Translations under genes and position numbers: made by a program
Assembly (NCBI GenBank): GCA_947626775.1
Contig: CANQTL010000018.1
Span: 1-59,577, forward strand
Length of the DNA: 59,577 nucleotides
Source of the DNA: an uncultured Lachnospiraceae bacterium
Lineage (GTDB): Bacteria > Bacillota > Clostridia > Lachnospirales > Lachnospiraceae
Reading direction: 5' to 3'
Notes under the pieces: generated by a model
Seen by the model: the letters and a program-made list of their open reading frames with translations, nothing else
The model's database searches: none
What the model was told of the DNA's origin: nothing
Shown: piece by piece, positions 1-8,264 of the stretch
Layout: each line of letters starts with the position of its first letter
Position numbering within the stretch: position 1 is the first letter of the stretch

Positions 1-115
1 ATCAAATCCTAACACAGAAAAAGGTGCTTTCCTATTTTTATCTGTTCTTTTTCCTACAAAAACTTTACCCTAGCTTTTATAACGGCTAGATGTGTCGGCG
101 ATTGCCTAAATATAC

Positions 116-144
116 TTGATATCAGCATAGAAATGTATTAAAAT
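116..144 (+). promoter_or_regulatory. Predicted sigma-A type promoter for the repeat lipoprotein
   Basis: A -35 box TTGATA (116-121) and a -10 box TAAAAT (139-144) are separated by exactly 17 bases and lie about 90 bases upstream of the lipoprotein start at 235. This is inferred from consensus alone. The first 115 bases of the window are AT-rich and hold no gene I can support. Confidence 0.5.
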
Positions 145-234
145 CAGACATAAAAGCAGGCCGGATATCAAAAGAGTGATACGGCGGAATGAAACTTGTA
201 AATGTATTATCAGTGACGGGGGAAACGGAGAGCT

Positions 235-1008
235 ATGAGAAAGGTTATTATGGCCGCTGTGGGATGTCTGACGGCGGGTGTGCTTCTCATCGGGTGTTCG
301 GGCGATACGGTGAGGGCGGCAAATTGCAGCGTGGAAGGCTGTACCATAGAAGGCGAGCACACGCATGGAGAAGAACATCACGGGGAAGAGACGCAGGAGG
401 CGTTTGACTGCGGCGTGGCGGGCTGCACCATAAAGGGCGAGCACACGCATGGAGAAGAACATCACGGGGAAGAGACGCAGGAGGCGTTTGACTGCGGCGT
501 GGCGGGCTGCACCATAAAGGGTGCGCACACGCACGGAGAAGAACACCACGGGGAAGAGACGCAGGAGGCGTTCGACTGCGGCGTGGCGGGCTGCACCATA
601 AAGGGTGCGCACACGCACGGAGAAGAACACCACGGGGAAGAGACGCAGGAGGCGTTCGACTGCGGTGTGGCGGGCTGTACCATAGAGGGCGCGCACACGC
701 ATGAGGCGGAGCACCATGAAGAGGAGACGCACAATGCAGCAGCGTGCGGTGTGGCGGGCTGTACCATAGAGGGCACGCACACGCATGACGAAGAACACCA
801 TGAGGAAGCGTCCTACGAAGAAGAGCATCATGAGGAAGAGTATCATGAAGAGGAATCTCATGAAGAGGAATCTCATGAGGAAGAGTACCACGAAGAGGAA
901 TCTCATGAAGAGGAATCTCATGAGGAAGAGTACCACGAAGAGGAATCTCATGAGGAGGACCACCATGAAGAAGAGGTGCATGGGGGACATCATGGCGAGC
1001 ACCACTGA
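235..1008 (+). CDS. Secreted His/Cys/Glu-rich tandem-repeat lipoprotein, putative metal-binding
   Basis: A 257-residue protein with a lipoprotein signal (hydrophobic stretch then lipobox LLIGC, lipidated Cys near residue 21). The mature part starts with six tandem 28-residue repeats, each 84 bp, whose CxxxxC cysteines begin at 325, 409, 493, 577, 661 and 745. Each unit reads roughly CGVAGCTIKGxHTHGEEHHGEE, so it offers two cysteines and several His and Glu. The last 70 residues are a second repeat, a pentad HEEES/HEEEY ending in HHGEHH. Such composition suggests buffering or capture of zinc, nickel or copper outside the membrane, but no family was recognised and no transporter lies beside it. 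A GGAG ribosome binding site precedes the ATG. The near-identical DNA repeats imply recent expansion and likely copy-number variation between strains. Confidence 0.8.
   Translation: MRKVIMAAVGCLTAGVLLIGCSGDTVRAANCSVEGCTIEGEHTHGEEHHGEETQEAFDCGVAGCTIKGEHTHGEEHHGEETQEAFDCGVAGCTIKGAHTHGEEHHGEETQEAFDCGVAGCTIKGAHTHGEEHHGEETQEAFDCGVAGCTIEGAHTHEAEHHEEETHNAAACGVAGCTIEGTHTHDEEHHEEASYEEEHHEEEYHEEESHEEESHEEEYHEEESHEEESHEEEYHEEESHEEDHHEEEVHGGHHGEHH
325..828 (+). repeat. Six tandem 84-bp coding repeats
   Basis: Six in-frame units of exactly 84 bp start at 325, 409, 493, 577, 661 and 745. Units two to four are nearly identical at DNA level and the first, fifth and sixth have drifted. The period is a multiple of three, so gain or loss of a unit keeps the reading frame. 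A 15-bp coding repeat (HEEE plus Ser or Tyr) follows to about 955. Confidence 0.9.
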
Positions 1009-1082
1009 TCAGGACAGGATATCCGTTTGCGCATAGCTGCGTATCGGGCGGATCAGAAACGAGCTGAAACACGCATAAAAAT

Positions 1083-1134
1083 AAGAGCTGCTGTCTGGGC
1101 AGAGACGTTCTCTGCTCTTACGGCAGCTCTTTTA
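1083..1134. terminator. Bidirectional terminator between lipoprotein and kduD
   Basis: An inverted repeat AAGAGCTGC (1083-1091) pairs with GCAGCTCTT (1123-1131), with further pairing inside the loop. It lies between two convergent genes, with T-runs on the plus strand and an A-rich left flank that serves the minus strand. Confidence 0.65.
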
Positions 1135-1151
1135 TGTGCGGCGGTCTTGCG

Positions 1152-1922
1152 CTATCTCGCCAGCCATCCGCCGTCGACGGCGATCGTGAAGCCGTGAACA
1201 TAGGCCGCCGCGTCGGAAGCCAGGAAGACAGCCGCGCCTGCGACGTCCTCGGGCGTGCCCCAGCGTCCTGCGGGAATGCGGCCCAGGATCTCGGCGCTGC
1301 GCTGGTCGTCGCTTCGCAGATTGCTGGTATTGTTGGTTGCCATGTAGCCGGGAGCGATCGCGTTCACATTGATGTTGTGGGACGCCCACTCATTGGCGAG
1401 CGCTCTGGTCAAGCCCAGAACGGCGCTCTTGCTCGATGTGTAGGCAGGCACCCGGATGCCGCCCTGATAGCTGAGCATGGAGGCGATGTTGATGATTTTG
1501 CCGCCCTTGCCGTCGGCGATCCATTTTTTGGCGAAGGTCTGCGAGAGGAAGAAGACCATTTTCTCATTCAGATCAATCACGGCGTCCCAGTCCTCCGCAG
1601 AGACGTCGACCGCGTCGCATCTCTTGATGATGCCGGCGTTGTTGACCAGAATGTCCACGCGTCCGGATACTTTTAGTGCCTCTTCCACGATGTGAGGGAT
1701 CACGTCGATATCTGACAGATCAGCGATCAGTTCCGTGAAGGAACCTGAGAAAGCGGCGATCTTGTCCGCCGTCTCCGCGCAGCTTCTTCTCGCAACGCCG
1801 ATCACGCTGGCGCCCGCCTGCGCGAACGCCACGCAGATGCCCTGGCCCAGGCCGGTGTTGGCGCCGGTCACGAGCGCGGTTTTGCCGGCGAGAGAAAACA
1901 TGCTTAAATTCGGTTCAAACAT
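1152..1922 (-). CDS. kduD: 2-dehydro-3-deoxy-D-gluconate 5-dehydrogenase (KduD)
   Basis: A 256-residue classical short-chain dehydrogenase. KduD reduces or oxidises 2,5-diketo-3-deoxygluconate / 2-keto-3-deoxygluconate with NAD(H) in pectin and glycosaminoglycan uronate catabolism. Visible marks are the Rossmann TGANTGLGQG motif near the N-terminus, NNAG, the catalytic Ser in INIASM, YxxxK as YTSSK, and the KduD-typical stretches NINVNAIAPGYMATNN and IAVDGGWLAR. I start it at the ATG at 1922 because AGGTG sits six bases upstream; a GTG three codons earlier is also open. No kduI or other uronate genes are beside it. A -10 like TATAAT lies on the minus strand at 1981-1976 without a good -35 partner, which would fit a controlled promoter. 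Confidence 0.9.
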   Translation of the reverse strand: MFEPNLSMFSLAGKTALVTGANTGLGQGICVAFAQAGASVIGVARRSCAETADKIAAFSGSFTELIADLSDIDVIPHIVEEALKVSGRVDILVNNAGIIKRCDAVDVSAEDWDAVIDLNEKMVFFLSQTFAKKWIADGKGGKIINIASMLSYQGGIRVPAYTSSKSAVLGLTRALANEWASHNINVNAIAPGYMATNNTSNLRSDDQRSAEILGRIPAGRWGTPEDVAGAAVFLASDAAAYVHGFTIAVDGGWLAR

Positions 1923-2045
1923 AATATTCACCTGTCTTTCTTATAAATATAGCGTCTTGCACTGACGACGTCCCTATTATACTAAAAAACGGCGGGGAAG
2001 AAAAGGGTTTGACCGCGCAATTTTCCAAAGATTTCTTATACGTTC

Positions 2046-2074
2046 TTGAAAAACGCCTTAAAACAGTGTAGAAT
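2046..2074 (+). promoter_or_regulatory. Predicted sigma-A promoter of the hisS-aspS operon
   Basis: TTGAAA (2046-2051), a 17-base spacer and TAGAAT (2069-2074) stand about 40 bases before the hisS start. The leader is too short for a T-box and none was seen. Confidence 0.7.
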
Positions 2075-2112
2075 CGTAGCAGTATATACAGAGGAAGACA
2101 GAGGAGATAAGC

Positions 2113-3384
2113 GTGAAAACGATGACACTCAGCAAAAAGCCCGTGACGGGCATGAAAGATATTCTTCCAGAGGAGATGGAGATCCGCGACTACGTCATCA
2201 GGGTCATCAAGGAGACTTACGGAAGGTTTGGCTTTACGTCGATTGAGACGCCCTGCGTGGAGGATCTGGCAAACCTGAACTGCAAGGCGGGCGGGGAGAA
2301 TGAGAAGCTGATTTTCAAGATTTTAAAGCGCGGGGAGAAGCTGAAGATCAGCGAGGCGCAGTCGGAGAACGATCTGGCGGACGGCGGTCTCCGCTATGAT
2401 CTGACCGTGCCGCTTGTGCGCTATTATTCCAACCATGCCTCGGAGCTGCCGTCGCCGTTCAAGGCGCTGCAGATGGGGAACGTATGGCGCGCGGACAGGC
2501 CGCAGCGGGGCCGGTATCGTCAGTTTATGCAGTGCGATATCGATATCTTGGGCGAGGCGTCCAACCTGGCGGAGATCGAGCTGATTCTTGCCACCACGAC
2601 GACGTTGGGCAAGCTCGGTTTCCGGGATTTTCAGATCCGCATCAACGACAGGCGGATTCTGAAGGCGATGGCGGCGCACTGCGGTTTCGCCGAGGAGGAT
2701 TACGATACGGTATTTATTGCGCTGGACAAGATGGATAAGATCGGCGTCCAGGGCGTGGAAGAAGAGCTGAAGGCGGCAGGCTTTGCCGGCGATGCGATAG
2801 ACAGATATCTTGCGCTTTTCAGGGAGCTGGAACAGACTGACGATGCGGCGCGATATCTGTTTGACAGGCTGGGAGACGGTCTGGACGGAGAGGTCAGGGA
2901 GGGGTTTTTGGAGATCTTAAAGAGTGTAGAGGCGGTGAAGGGCGGCTTCTTTGAACTGGTGTTTGACCCGACGCTGGTGCGCGGCATGTCCTACTATACG
3001 GGCACGATCTTCGAGGTCGCGATGCCCCAGTTTGGCGCAAGCTGCGGCGGCGGCGGCAGATACGACGGCATGGTGGGCCGCTTCACGGGACATGACGTGC
3101 CGGCCTGCGGTTTTTCCATCGGTTTCGAGCGCATCATTCTGCTGCTCATGGAGAGCGGTTTTAAGGTGCCTTCGTCCGGCAGAAAATGCGCCTATCTGAT
3201 CGAGAAAGGCATAGACGGCGAGCGGCTGTCCGGGATTATGGCCGAGGCGCAGGCGCAGCGGGAGCAGGGAGACCAGGTGCTCACGGCGCGTATGAACAAG
3301 AACAAGAAGTTCCAGAAGGAACAGATTGCAGCGCAGGGCTACGAGGACTTCCGGGAATTTTACAGGGAACCTTTGAAGAGATAA
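2113..3384 (+). CDS. hisS: Histidyl-tRNA synthetase
   Basis: A 423-residue class II aminoacyl-tRNA synthetase that charges tRNA-His in the cytoplasm. Seen: the N-terminal GMKDILPEE, the motif 1 region, LRYDLTVPLVRYY, motif 2 around WRADRPQRGRYRQFMQ, a histidine-binding LVRGMSYYTGTIFE, and a motif 3 GFSIGFERI, followed by an anticodon-binding tail with ARMNKNKKFQKEQ. Length fits the family. The start codon is GTG, preceded by GAGGAGA. It is the first gene of an operon with aspS 35 bases downstream, an arrangement common in Firmicutes. Several C-terminal stretches are less conserved than usual, for example SYYTGT where LDYYTRT is common, but the catalytic core is intact. Confidence 0.95.
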   Translation: MKTMTLSKKPVTGMKDILPEEMEIRDYVIRVIKETYGRFGFTSIETPCVEDLANLNCKAGGENEKLIFKILKRGEKLKISEAQSENDLADGGLRYDLTVPLVRYYSNHASELPSPFKALQMGNVWRADRPQRGRYRQFMQCDIDILGEASNLAEIELILATTTTLGKLGFRDFQIRINDRRILKAMAAHCGFAEEDYDTVFIALDKMDKIGVQGVEEELKAAGFAGDAIDRYLALFRELEQTDDAARYLFDRLGDGLDGEVREGFLEILKSVEAVKGGFFELVFDPTLVRGMSYYTGTIFEVAMPQFGASCGGGGRYDGMVGRFTGHDVPACGFSIGFERIILLLMESGFKVPSSGRKCAYLIEKGIDGERLSGIMAEAQAQREQGDQVLTARMNKNKKFQKEQIAAQGYEDFREFYREPLKR

Positions 3385-3419
3385 CGGATCTGAAATATAT
3401 GTGAGGAGGATATGAAAAA

Positions 3420-5216
3420 ATGGCGGAATCTATGCAAGGCTGGAAGAGAACCTGCCGCTGCGCGGAGCTTTCCACAGGGAATGTCGGCGAGGAAGTCACC
3501 GTGATGGGCTGGGTGCAGAAACAGAGAAACAAGGGCGGTATTATCTTTGTGGATCTGCGCGACCGTTCCGGCGTCTTACAGATTATCTTTGAGGAGGCGG
3601 ACTGCGGCGCGGAGGCTTTTGCCAAGGCGGAGCGGATGCGCAGCGAGTTTGTCATCGCCGTTGTCGGCAGAGTGGAGAAGCGTTCCGGCGCGGTGAACGA
3701 AAATCTGAAAACCGGTGAGATCGAGGTGCGCGCCGCCCAAGTGCGCATTCTGTCCGAGGCGGAGACGCCGCCGTTCCCGGTGGAGAACGATTCCAAAACG
3801 AAGGAGGAAATCCGTTTAAAATACCGCTATCTGGATTTGAGAAGGCCCGATCTGCAGGAGAAGCTGATGCTGCGCAGCAGGATCGCCGCAGAGATGCGTT
3901 CTTTTATGGAGAAAGAGGGATTCCTGGAGATCGAGACGCCGATCTTGTGCAAGTCCACGCCGGAAGGCGCGCGGGATTATCTCGTGCCAAGCCGCGTGCA
4001 TCCGGGCAGTTTCTATGCGCTGCCGCAGTCGCCGCAGCTCTACAAGCAGCTGCTGATGTGCTCCGGCTACGACAGATATTTCCAGATCGCGCGATGCTTC
4101 CGAGACGAGGATCTGCGCGCGGACAGGCAGCCGGAGTTCACGCAGGCGGATATGGAGCTTTCCTTCGTGGATGTGGACGATGTGATCGACGTCAACGAAA
4201 GACTGATACAGCATATCTGCAGGGAGGCTGTCGGTCTTGATATACAGCTCCCGCTTCCCCGCCTCAAATGGCAGGAGGCAATGGACAGATACGGCTCCGA
4301 CAAGCCGGACACGCGCTTCGGGATGGAGCTTACGGACGTCTCCGGCGTGGTGGCAGGCTGCGGGTTCGGTGTGTTCACCTCTGCGCTGGAGAGCGGCGGT
4401 TCGGTTCGCGGACTGAACGTCAAGGGGCAGGCGGCCATGCCGCGCAAGAAGATCGACGCGCTGGTTGAGTTCGCCAAAGGATACGGCGCGAAAGGGCTTG
4501 CCTATTTAAGCGTGCAGGAGGACGGCAGTTACAAATCTTCCTTTGCCAAATTCATGACGCAGGAGGAACTGGACCGTCTGGTAGAGGCGATGCAGGGCGA
4601 GCGGGGCGATCTGCTTCTCTTCGCCGCGGATAAGAAGAATATCGTGTACAGCGTGCTGGGCGCGCTGCGCGTGGAGCTGGGAAAGCAGCTTCATTTGATT
4701 GACGAATCCACATTTAATTTTCTGTGGGTGGTGGAATTCCCGCTGTTAGAGTGGAGCGACGAGGAAAACCGCTATATGGCGATGCACCATCCCTTTACCA
4801 TGCCGATGGAGGAAGACTGGCAGTACATCGATTCCGATCCGGGGCGTGTCCGCGCCAAGGCTTACGACATTGTGCTGAACGGCGTGGAGCTGGGCGGCGG
4901 TTCCGTCAGGATCCATCAGAATGATATTCAGGAAAAGATGTTTGAAGTGCTGGGATTTACGAAGGAGCAGGCGTGGGAACGCTTTGGTTTCCTGCTGAAC
5001 GCATTCAGGTACGGCGTGCCGCCTCACGCAGGGCTGGCTTACGGACTGGACCGCTTCGTGATGCTTCTTGTCGGGGCGGAAAATATCCGAGAGGTCATCG
5101 CGTTCCCGAAGGTCAAGGACGCTTCCTGCCTGATGACGGAGGCGCCGGGTACGGTGGACAAAGAGCAGCTTGACGAACTGCATATCGCTGTTCTTTCGGA
5201 AGAAAAAGCGGAATGA
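3420..5216 (+). CDS. aspS: Aspartyl-tRNA synthetase
   Basis: A 598-residue bacterial-type class II AspRS. Order of domains: an OB-fold anticodon-binding domain (about 1-110, VMGWVQKQRNKGGIIFVDLRD), the catalytic core with FLEIETPILCKSTPEGARDYLVPS and QSPQLYKQLLM, the bacterial GAD insert (about 290-410), and motif 3 GLAYGLDRFVMLLVG. It charges tRNA-Asp; whether it is discriminating or also charges tRNA-Asn cannot be told here. GAGGAGGA precedes the gene; the ATG at 3412 is in another frame. The stop overlaps the start of the next gene by four bases, so the two are probably translationally coupled. Confidence 0.96.
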   Translation: MAESMQGWKRTCRCAELSTGNVGEEVTVMGWVQKQRNKGGIIFVDLRDRSGVLQIIFEEADCGAEAFAKAERMRSEFVIAVVGRVEKRSGAVNENLKTGEIEVRAAQVRILSEAETPPFPVENDSKTKEEIRLKYRYLDLRRPDLQEKLMLRSRIAAEMRSFMEKEGFLEIETPILCKSTPEGARDYLVPSRVHPGSFYALPQSPQLYKQLLMCSGYDRYFQIARCFRDEDLRADRQPEFTQADMELSFVDVDDVIDVNERLIQHICREAVGLDIQLPLPRLKWQEAMDRYGSDKPDTRFGMELTDVSGVVAGCGFGVFTSALESGGSVRGLNVKGQAAMPRKKIDALVEFAKGYGAKGLAYLSVQEDGSYKSSFAKFMTQEELDRLVEAMQGERGDLLLFAADKKNIVYSVLGALRVELGKQLHLIDESTFNFLWVVEFPLLEWSDEENRYMAMHHPFTMPMEEDWQYIDSDPGRVRAKAYDIVLNGVELGGGSVRIHQNDIQEKMFEVLGFTKEQAWERFGFLLNAFRYGVPPHAGLAYGLDRFVMLLVGAENIREVIAFPKVKDASCLMTEAPGTVDKEQLDELHIAVLSEEKAE

Positions 5217-6127
5217 ACCGGTTTGTACTGCGTCAGTCGCTGCTTCTGTTCCTGACGGCGGTGATCTGGGGCGTTGCGTTTGCGGCGCAGAGCGCGGGAA
5301 TGGACTATGTGGGGCCGTTTACCTACAACGGCGTCCGGTGTATTCTGGGCGGGCTTGTGCTGCTGCCGTGTATCGCGCTGTTAGACAGGCTGCGGGAACG
5401 CAGGGAAACGGGTGATGCAGGCGAAGCAGACACACCGGCGGCACGAGGCGGAAAGCAGCTGTTTGCGGGCGGTCTGTGCTGCGGTCTGCTGCTGTTTACG
5501 GCGAGCAGTTTCCAGCAGATCGGCATTCAGTATACGACGGTGGGCAAGGCTGGGTTCCTCACGGCGATGTATATCCTGCTGGTGCCGCTTTTGGGTCTGT
5601 TCATGCATAAAAGAGCGGGCATACAGGTGTGGCTCGGCGTCGCGCTCGCTGTGTGCGGCCTGTATCTGCTGTGCATGAAGGAGGGGCTGCGTCTGGGAAA
5701 AGGGGATGCGCTCATGCTCGTGTGCGCAGCCGTCTTTTCTTTTCACATTCTGGTGGTGGATCATTTCTCGCCGAGAGTGGACGGCGTCAGGATGTCCTGC
5801 ATCCAGTTCTGGGTGTGCGGGATTCTGTCTCTGCTGTGCAGTTTTCTGTTTGAGGAGCCGGCGGTCAAAGATATTCTCGCCGCGTGGCTGCCTGTCTGCT
5901 ATGGCGGAACTATGTCCTGCGGCGTCGCGTACACGCTTCAGATCGTTGGGCAGAGGGAAATGAATCCCACGATCGCGTCGCTGATCCTGAGTCTGGAGTC
6001 GGTGGTGAGCGCGGTGGCTGGGTTTTTGCTTCTGCATCAGACGATGAGCGGCAGAGAGGTTCTGGGCTGTCTCATGATGGCTGCCGCGATCGTGCTGGCA
6101 CAGCTGCCGGACCGAAGAAAAACATGA
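5213..6127 (+). CDS. EamA/DMT-family permease
   Basis: A 304-residue integral membrane protein with about ten hydrophobic segments in two EamA halves, starting LLLFLTAVIWGVAFAAQSAGM and ending with a basic DRRKT tail. The internal stretch FTASSFQQIGIQYTTVGKAGFLTAMYIL is typical of drug/metabolite transporters of this superfamily, which export amino acids or other metabolites. The substrate cannot be read from sequence. It overlaps the end of aspS (ATGA) and is followed 13 bases later by the acyltransferase gene, so it is probably part of the hisS-aspS transcript. Confidence 0.85.
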   Translation: MNRFVLRQSLLLFLTAVIWGVAFAAQSAGMDYVGPFTYNGVRCILGGLVLLPCIALLDRLRERRETGDAGEADTPAARGGKQLFAGGLCCGLLLFTASSFQQIGIQYTTVGKAGFLTAMYILLVPLLGLFMHKRAGIQVWLGVALAVCGLYLLCMKEGLRLGKGDALMLVCAAVFSFHILVVDHFSPRVDGVRMSCIQFWVCGILSLLCSFLFEEPAVKDILAAWLPVCYGGTMSCGVAYTLQIVGQREMNPTIASLILSLESVVSAVAGFLLLHQTMSGREVLGCLMMAAAIVLAQLPDRRKT

Positions 6128-6140
6128 GGAGAAGAAGACC

Positions 6141-7289
6141 ATGGCCAAGGAATATTTCTTTGTTTTTTACAGCATACTCGCCGTGATCCTGCTCACCGGC
6201 GTCAGACCGGCGGCGAGGGGGATGTGGCGGGAGGACGCGCTGTCCTTAAAGACGTCGAAAGGCGTGCTCGGGTTCTGCGCTGTGGCGATCATGCTGCACC
6301 ACATGTCCCAGACGATCTATTTTGCAAACGAGGATCCGGGCATCCTGATTTTTATGGTGGATATCGGCGTATGTTTCGTGGGGATGTTCTTCTTTTTCTC
6401 CGGGTACGGCCTGTACAGCAGCCTGCGGGACAAGCCGGACTATCTGAAAGGATTTCTCAGGCACAGGCTTCCGGCGGTTTTGATCCCGTTCTATGTCTGC
6501 AACCTTGTGTTTATCATCGGTTCCTGCCTGTGGGGGTACAGGCTGAAGGCGCAGGAGATTCTTCCCTATCTGACGGGCGTGGTCCTGATGAATAATCAGA
6601 TGTGGTATATCGTGGAGATTTTTTTCCTGTATCTGCTGTTCTGGCTCGTGTTCCGCCTGGTCAGGAACAGAGACGCCGCCTGTATCGTATACGGCGTCTG
6701 TGTGGCGATTATGATCGCGTGCAGTCTTTGTCTTGGACATGACACGACGACGCCCACACAGGGGCTGTGGTTCCACGGGGAATGGTGGTACAACACGACG
6801 TTTCTGATGTTTGTTGGTGTGCTTTTCGCCAGATGGGAGAAGCAGATTCTCGGCTTTATCCGGAAATTTTACGGGATTTCGCTGATCGTGTCGGCGCTCC
6901 TTGTGGCGTTCTTCTACAGCAGGACGATGTACATGCTGCAGACGACGGGTTACTGGTATGAATGGCCCGGCCATCCCGGTTATCAGGAGAAATGGCAGAC
7001 GCTGGCCATGCAGACGCCGTTTGTTCTCTTTGTGGTGCTCACGGTTATCATCGTGATGCAGAAGATTGGGATCGGCAATAAGATACTGGACTTTCTGGGA
7101 AGCATCGCGCTGGAGCTGTACCTGATTCACAATTTGTTCCTCCTGTATATGCCGGTGAAGAACCGGGTCGGATATATTCTGGCGTGCTATGCGGCGTCTA
7201 TCGCGCTGGCGGCGCCGCTGCACTGGGTCGACAGGAAGCTGATCGGTCTGGTCGGTCGTATCGGCACGAAGAAGGAGCGGGCGGTCTGA
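6141..7289 (+). CDS. Acyltransferase family 3 integral membrane protein
   Basis: A 382-residue polytopic protein with about ten membrane segments. It shows the acyltransferase-3 hallmarks: a short N-terminal lead, then ALSLKTSKGVLGFCAVAIMLHHMSQ with the conserved His pair after the first core helix, FFFFSGYGLYSSL, and a loop with Arg after it. Members O-acylate extracytoplasmic carbohydrates or peptidoglycan. No polysaccharide cluster surrounds it, so the acceptor is unknown. Confidence 0.75.
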   Translation: MAKEYFFVFYSILAVILLTGVRPAARGMWREDALSLKTSKGVLGFCAVAIMLHHMSQTIYFANEDPGILIFMVDIGVCFVGMFFFFSGYGLYSSLRDKPDYLKGFLRHRLPAVLIPFYVCNLVFIIGSCLWGYRLKAQEILPYLTGVVLMNNQMWYIVEIFFLYLLFWLVFRLVRNRDAACIVYGVCVAIMIACSLCLGHDTTTPTQGLWFHGEWWYNTTFLMFVGVLFARWEKQILGFIRKFYGISLIVSALLVAFFYSRTMYMLQTTGYWYEWPGHPGYQEKWQTLAMQTPFVLFVVLTVIIVMQKIGIGNKILDFLGSIALELYLIHNLFLLYMPVKNRVGYILACYAASIALAAPLHWVDRKLIGLVGRIGTKKERAV

Positions 7290-7315
7290 AGCTGAGAAGG
7301 AGATGTATCTGAGTC

Positions 7316-8257
7316 ATGGCAGAGCAGAAGTCGGATAACGCGCGTCTGGAGACGCTGGCAGAAGAATTTGCAAAAGACAGACAAAAAGAAAAGTATGCCG
7401 AAGTCATGGAAGCGTTGGAAAAATCGACGGTTCTCATGCCGGTTATGCCGCCGCGGGGGCTGGATGAGGAGACGCAGCGGGCGATGAAAGCCGGGAAACC
7501 GGTGCGGCTGCCGAAAAATGCGTCGATCACGCCGTGTCTGCTGCGCAAAGAATCGGGAGAACAGCTACTGCCAGTCTTTACTTCCGGTGCACAGATTCCG
7601 CCGGAGAAAAAAAGCCCGGCCGTGCTCGCCATGCCGTTTCAGGTGTGCCTTTCCATGGTGACGGCGAACAGCGGACAGGTGTCTGCGATGGTGCTGAACC
7701 CTTTTACGCACAATATCGCGATGCCGAAGGAGATTCTGGAGGTGGCGCGCAGGCGCATGGAAGCGGCGAAACAGACAAAGACCGTCCGGGTGACGGAGAA
7801 GCAGTTTGCCAGGCTGGTGCATGACAGAGTGGCGTTTCAGCTGCTGCCCAGGTATCTTTTCGAGCATAAGGAGGACGGACTCAGACGGCTGCAGGACGAG
7901 GAGGGGGCGTTCCTTTTAGAACTGTACAGGGAGTGCTATCCCGAGGAGCGTCGGCAGGCCGCTGCGGTCACAGAGGAGGACTTCTCGGTGATGACGATGA
8001 ACGTCACGGAAGATATGCAGATTACCCGGGTGGATATGCCGGAGGGCAGGGACAGAGCGGGCTCGTGCTACAGAGTATACGCGGTCTTTCTGCGAGGCGC
8101 ACGTCAGATACGCTGCTATACGCTGGAGAGAACGGAACAGGGGAACCAGATCGGCAGGGTCGGCCCTGACGGTGTGCATGAGACGCTGGAGCCTGCGCCG
8201 GACAACGGGGCGGAGATTGAGGCTGTGATGGCGCTGGCCGCACGCGCGCAGGAGTAG
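7316..8257 (+). CDS. SseB-family protein
   Basis: A 313-residue soluble protein without a signal peptide. Residues about 15-140 match the SseB N-terminal domain pattern (LEKSTVLMPVM, a stretch of basic and polar residues, LLPVFTSGAQIP, FQVCLSMV, GLVLNPF-like AMVLNPFTHNIAM). The second half, about 150-310, carries no recognised motif. SseB domains recur as immunity or enhancer-like modules in Firmicutes, but no toxin lies nearby. It sits between the acyltransferase and the sensor kinase with short gaps, suggesting cotranscription. Confidence 0.7.
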   Translation: MAEQKSDNARLETLAEEFAKDRQKEKYAEVMEALEKSTVLMPVMPPRGLDEETQRAMKAGKPVRLPKNASITPCLLRKESGEQLLPVFTSGAQIPPEKKSPAVLAMPFQVCLSMVTANSGQVSAMVLNPFTHNIAMPKEILEVARRRMEAAKQTKTVRVTEKQFARLVHDRVAFQLLPRYLFEHKEDGLRRLQDEEGAFLLELYRECYPEERRQAAAVTEEDFSVMTMNVTEDMQITRVDMPEGRDRAGSCYRVYAVFLRGARQIRCYTLERTEQGNQIGRVGPDGVHETLEPAPDNGAEIEAVMALAARAQE

Positions 8258-8264
8258 AATACGT

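Noticed and set aside
325..955. CRISPR-like array suggested by regular repeats
   Set aside because: The 84-bp units have no spacers, are in frame and encode a lipoprotein repeat.
1932..2112. T-box or other riboswitch before hisS
   Set aside because: The promoter lies only about 40 bases from the start codon, leaving no room, and no T-box sequence is present.
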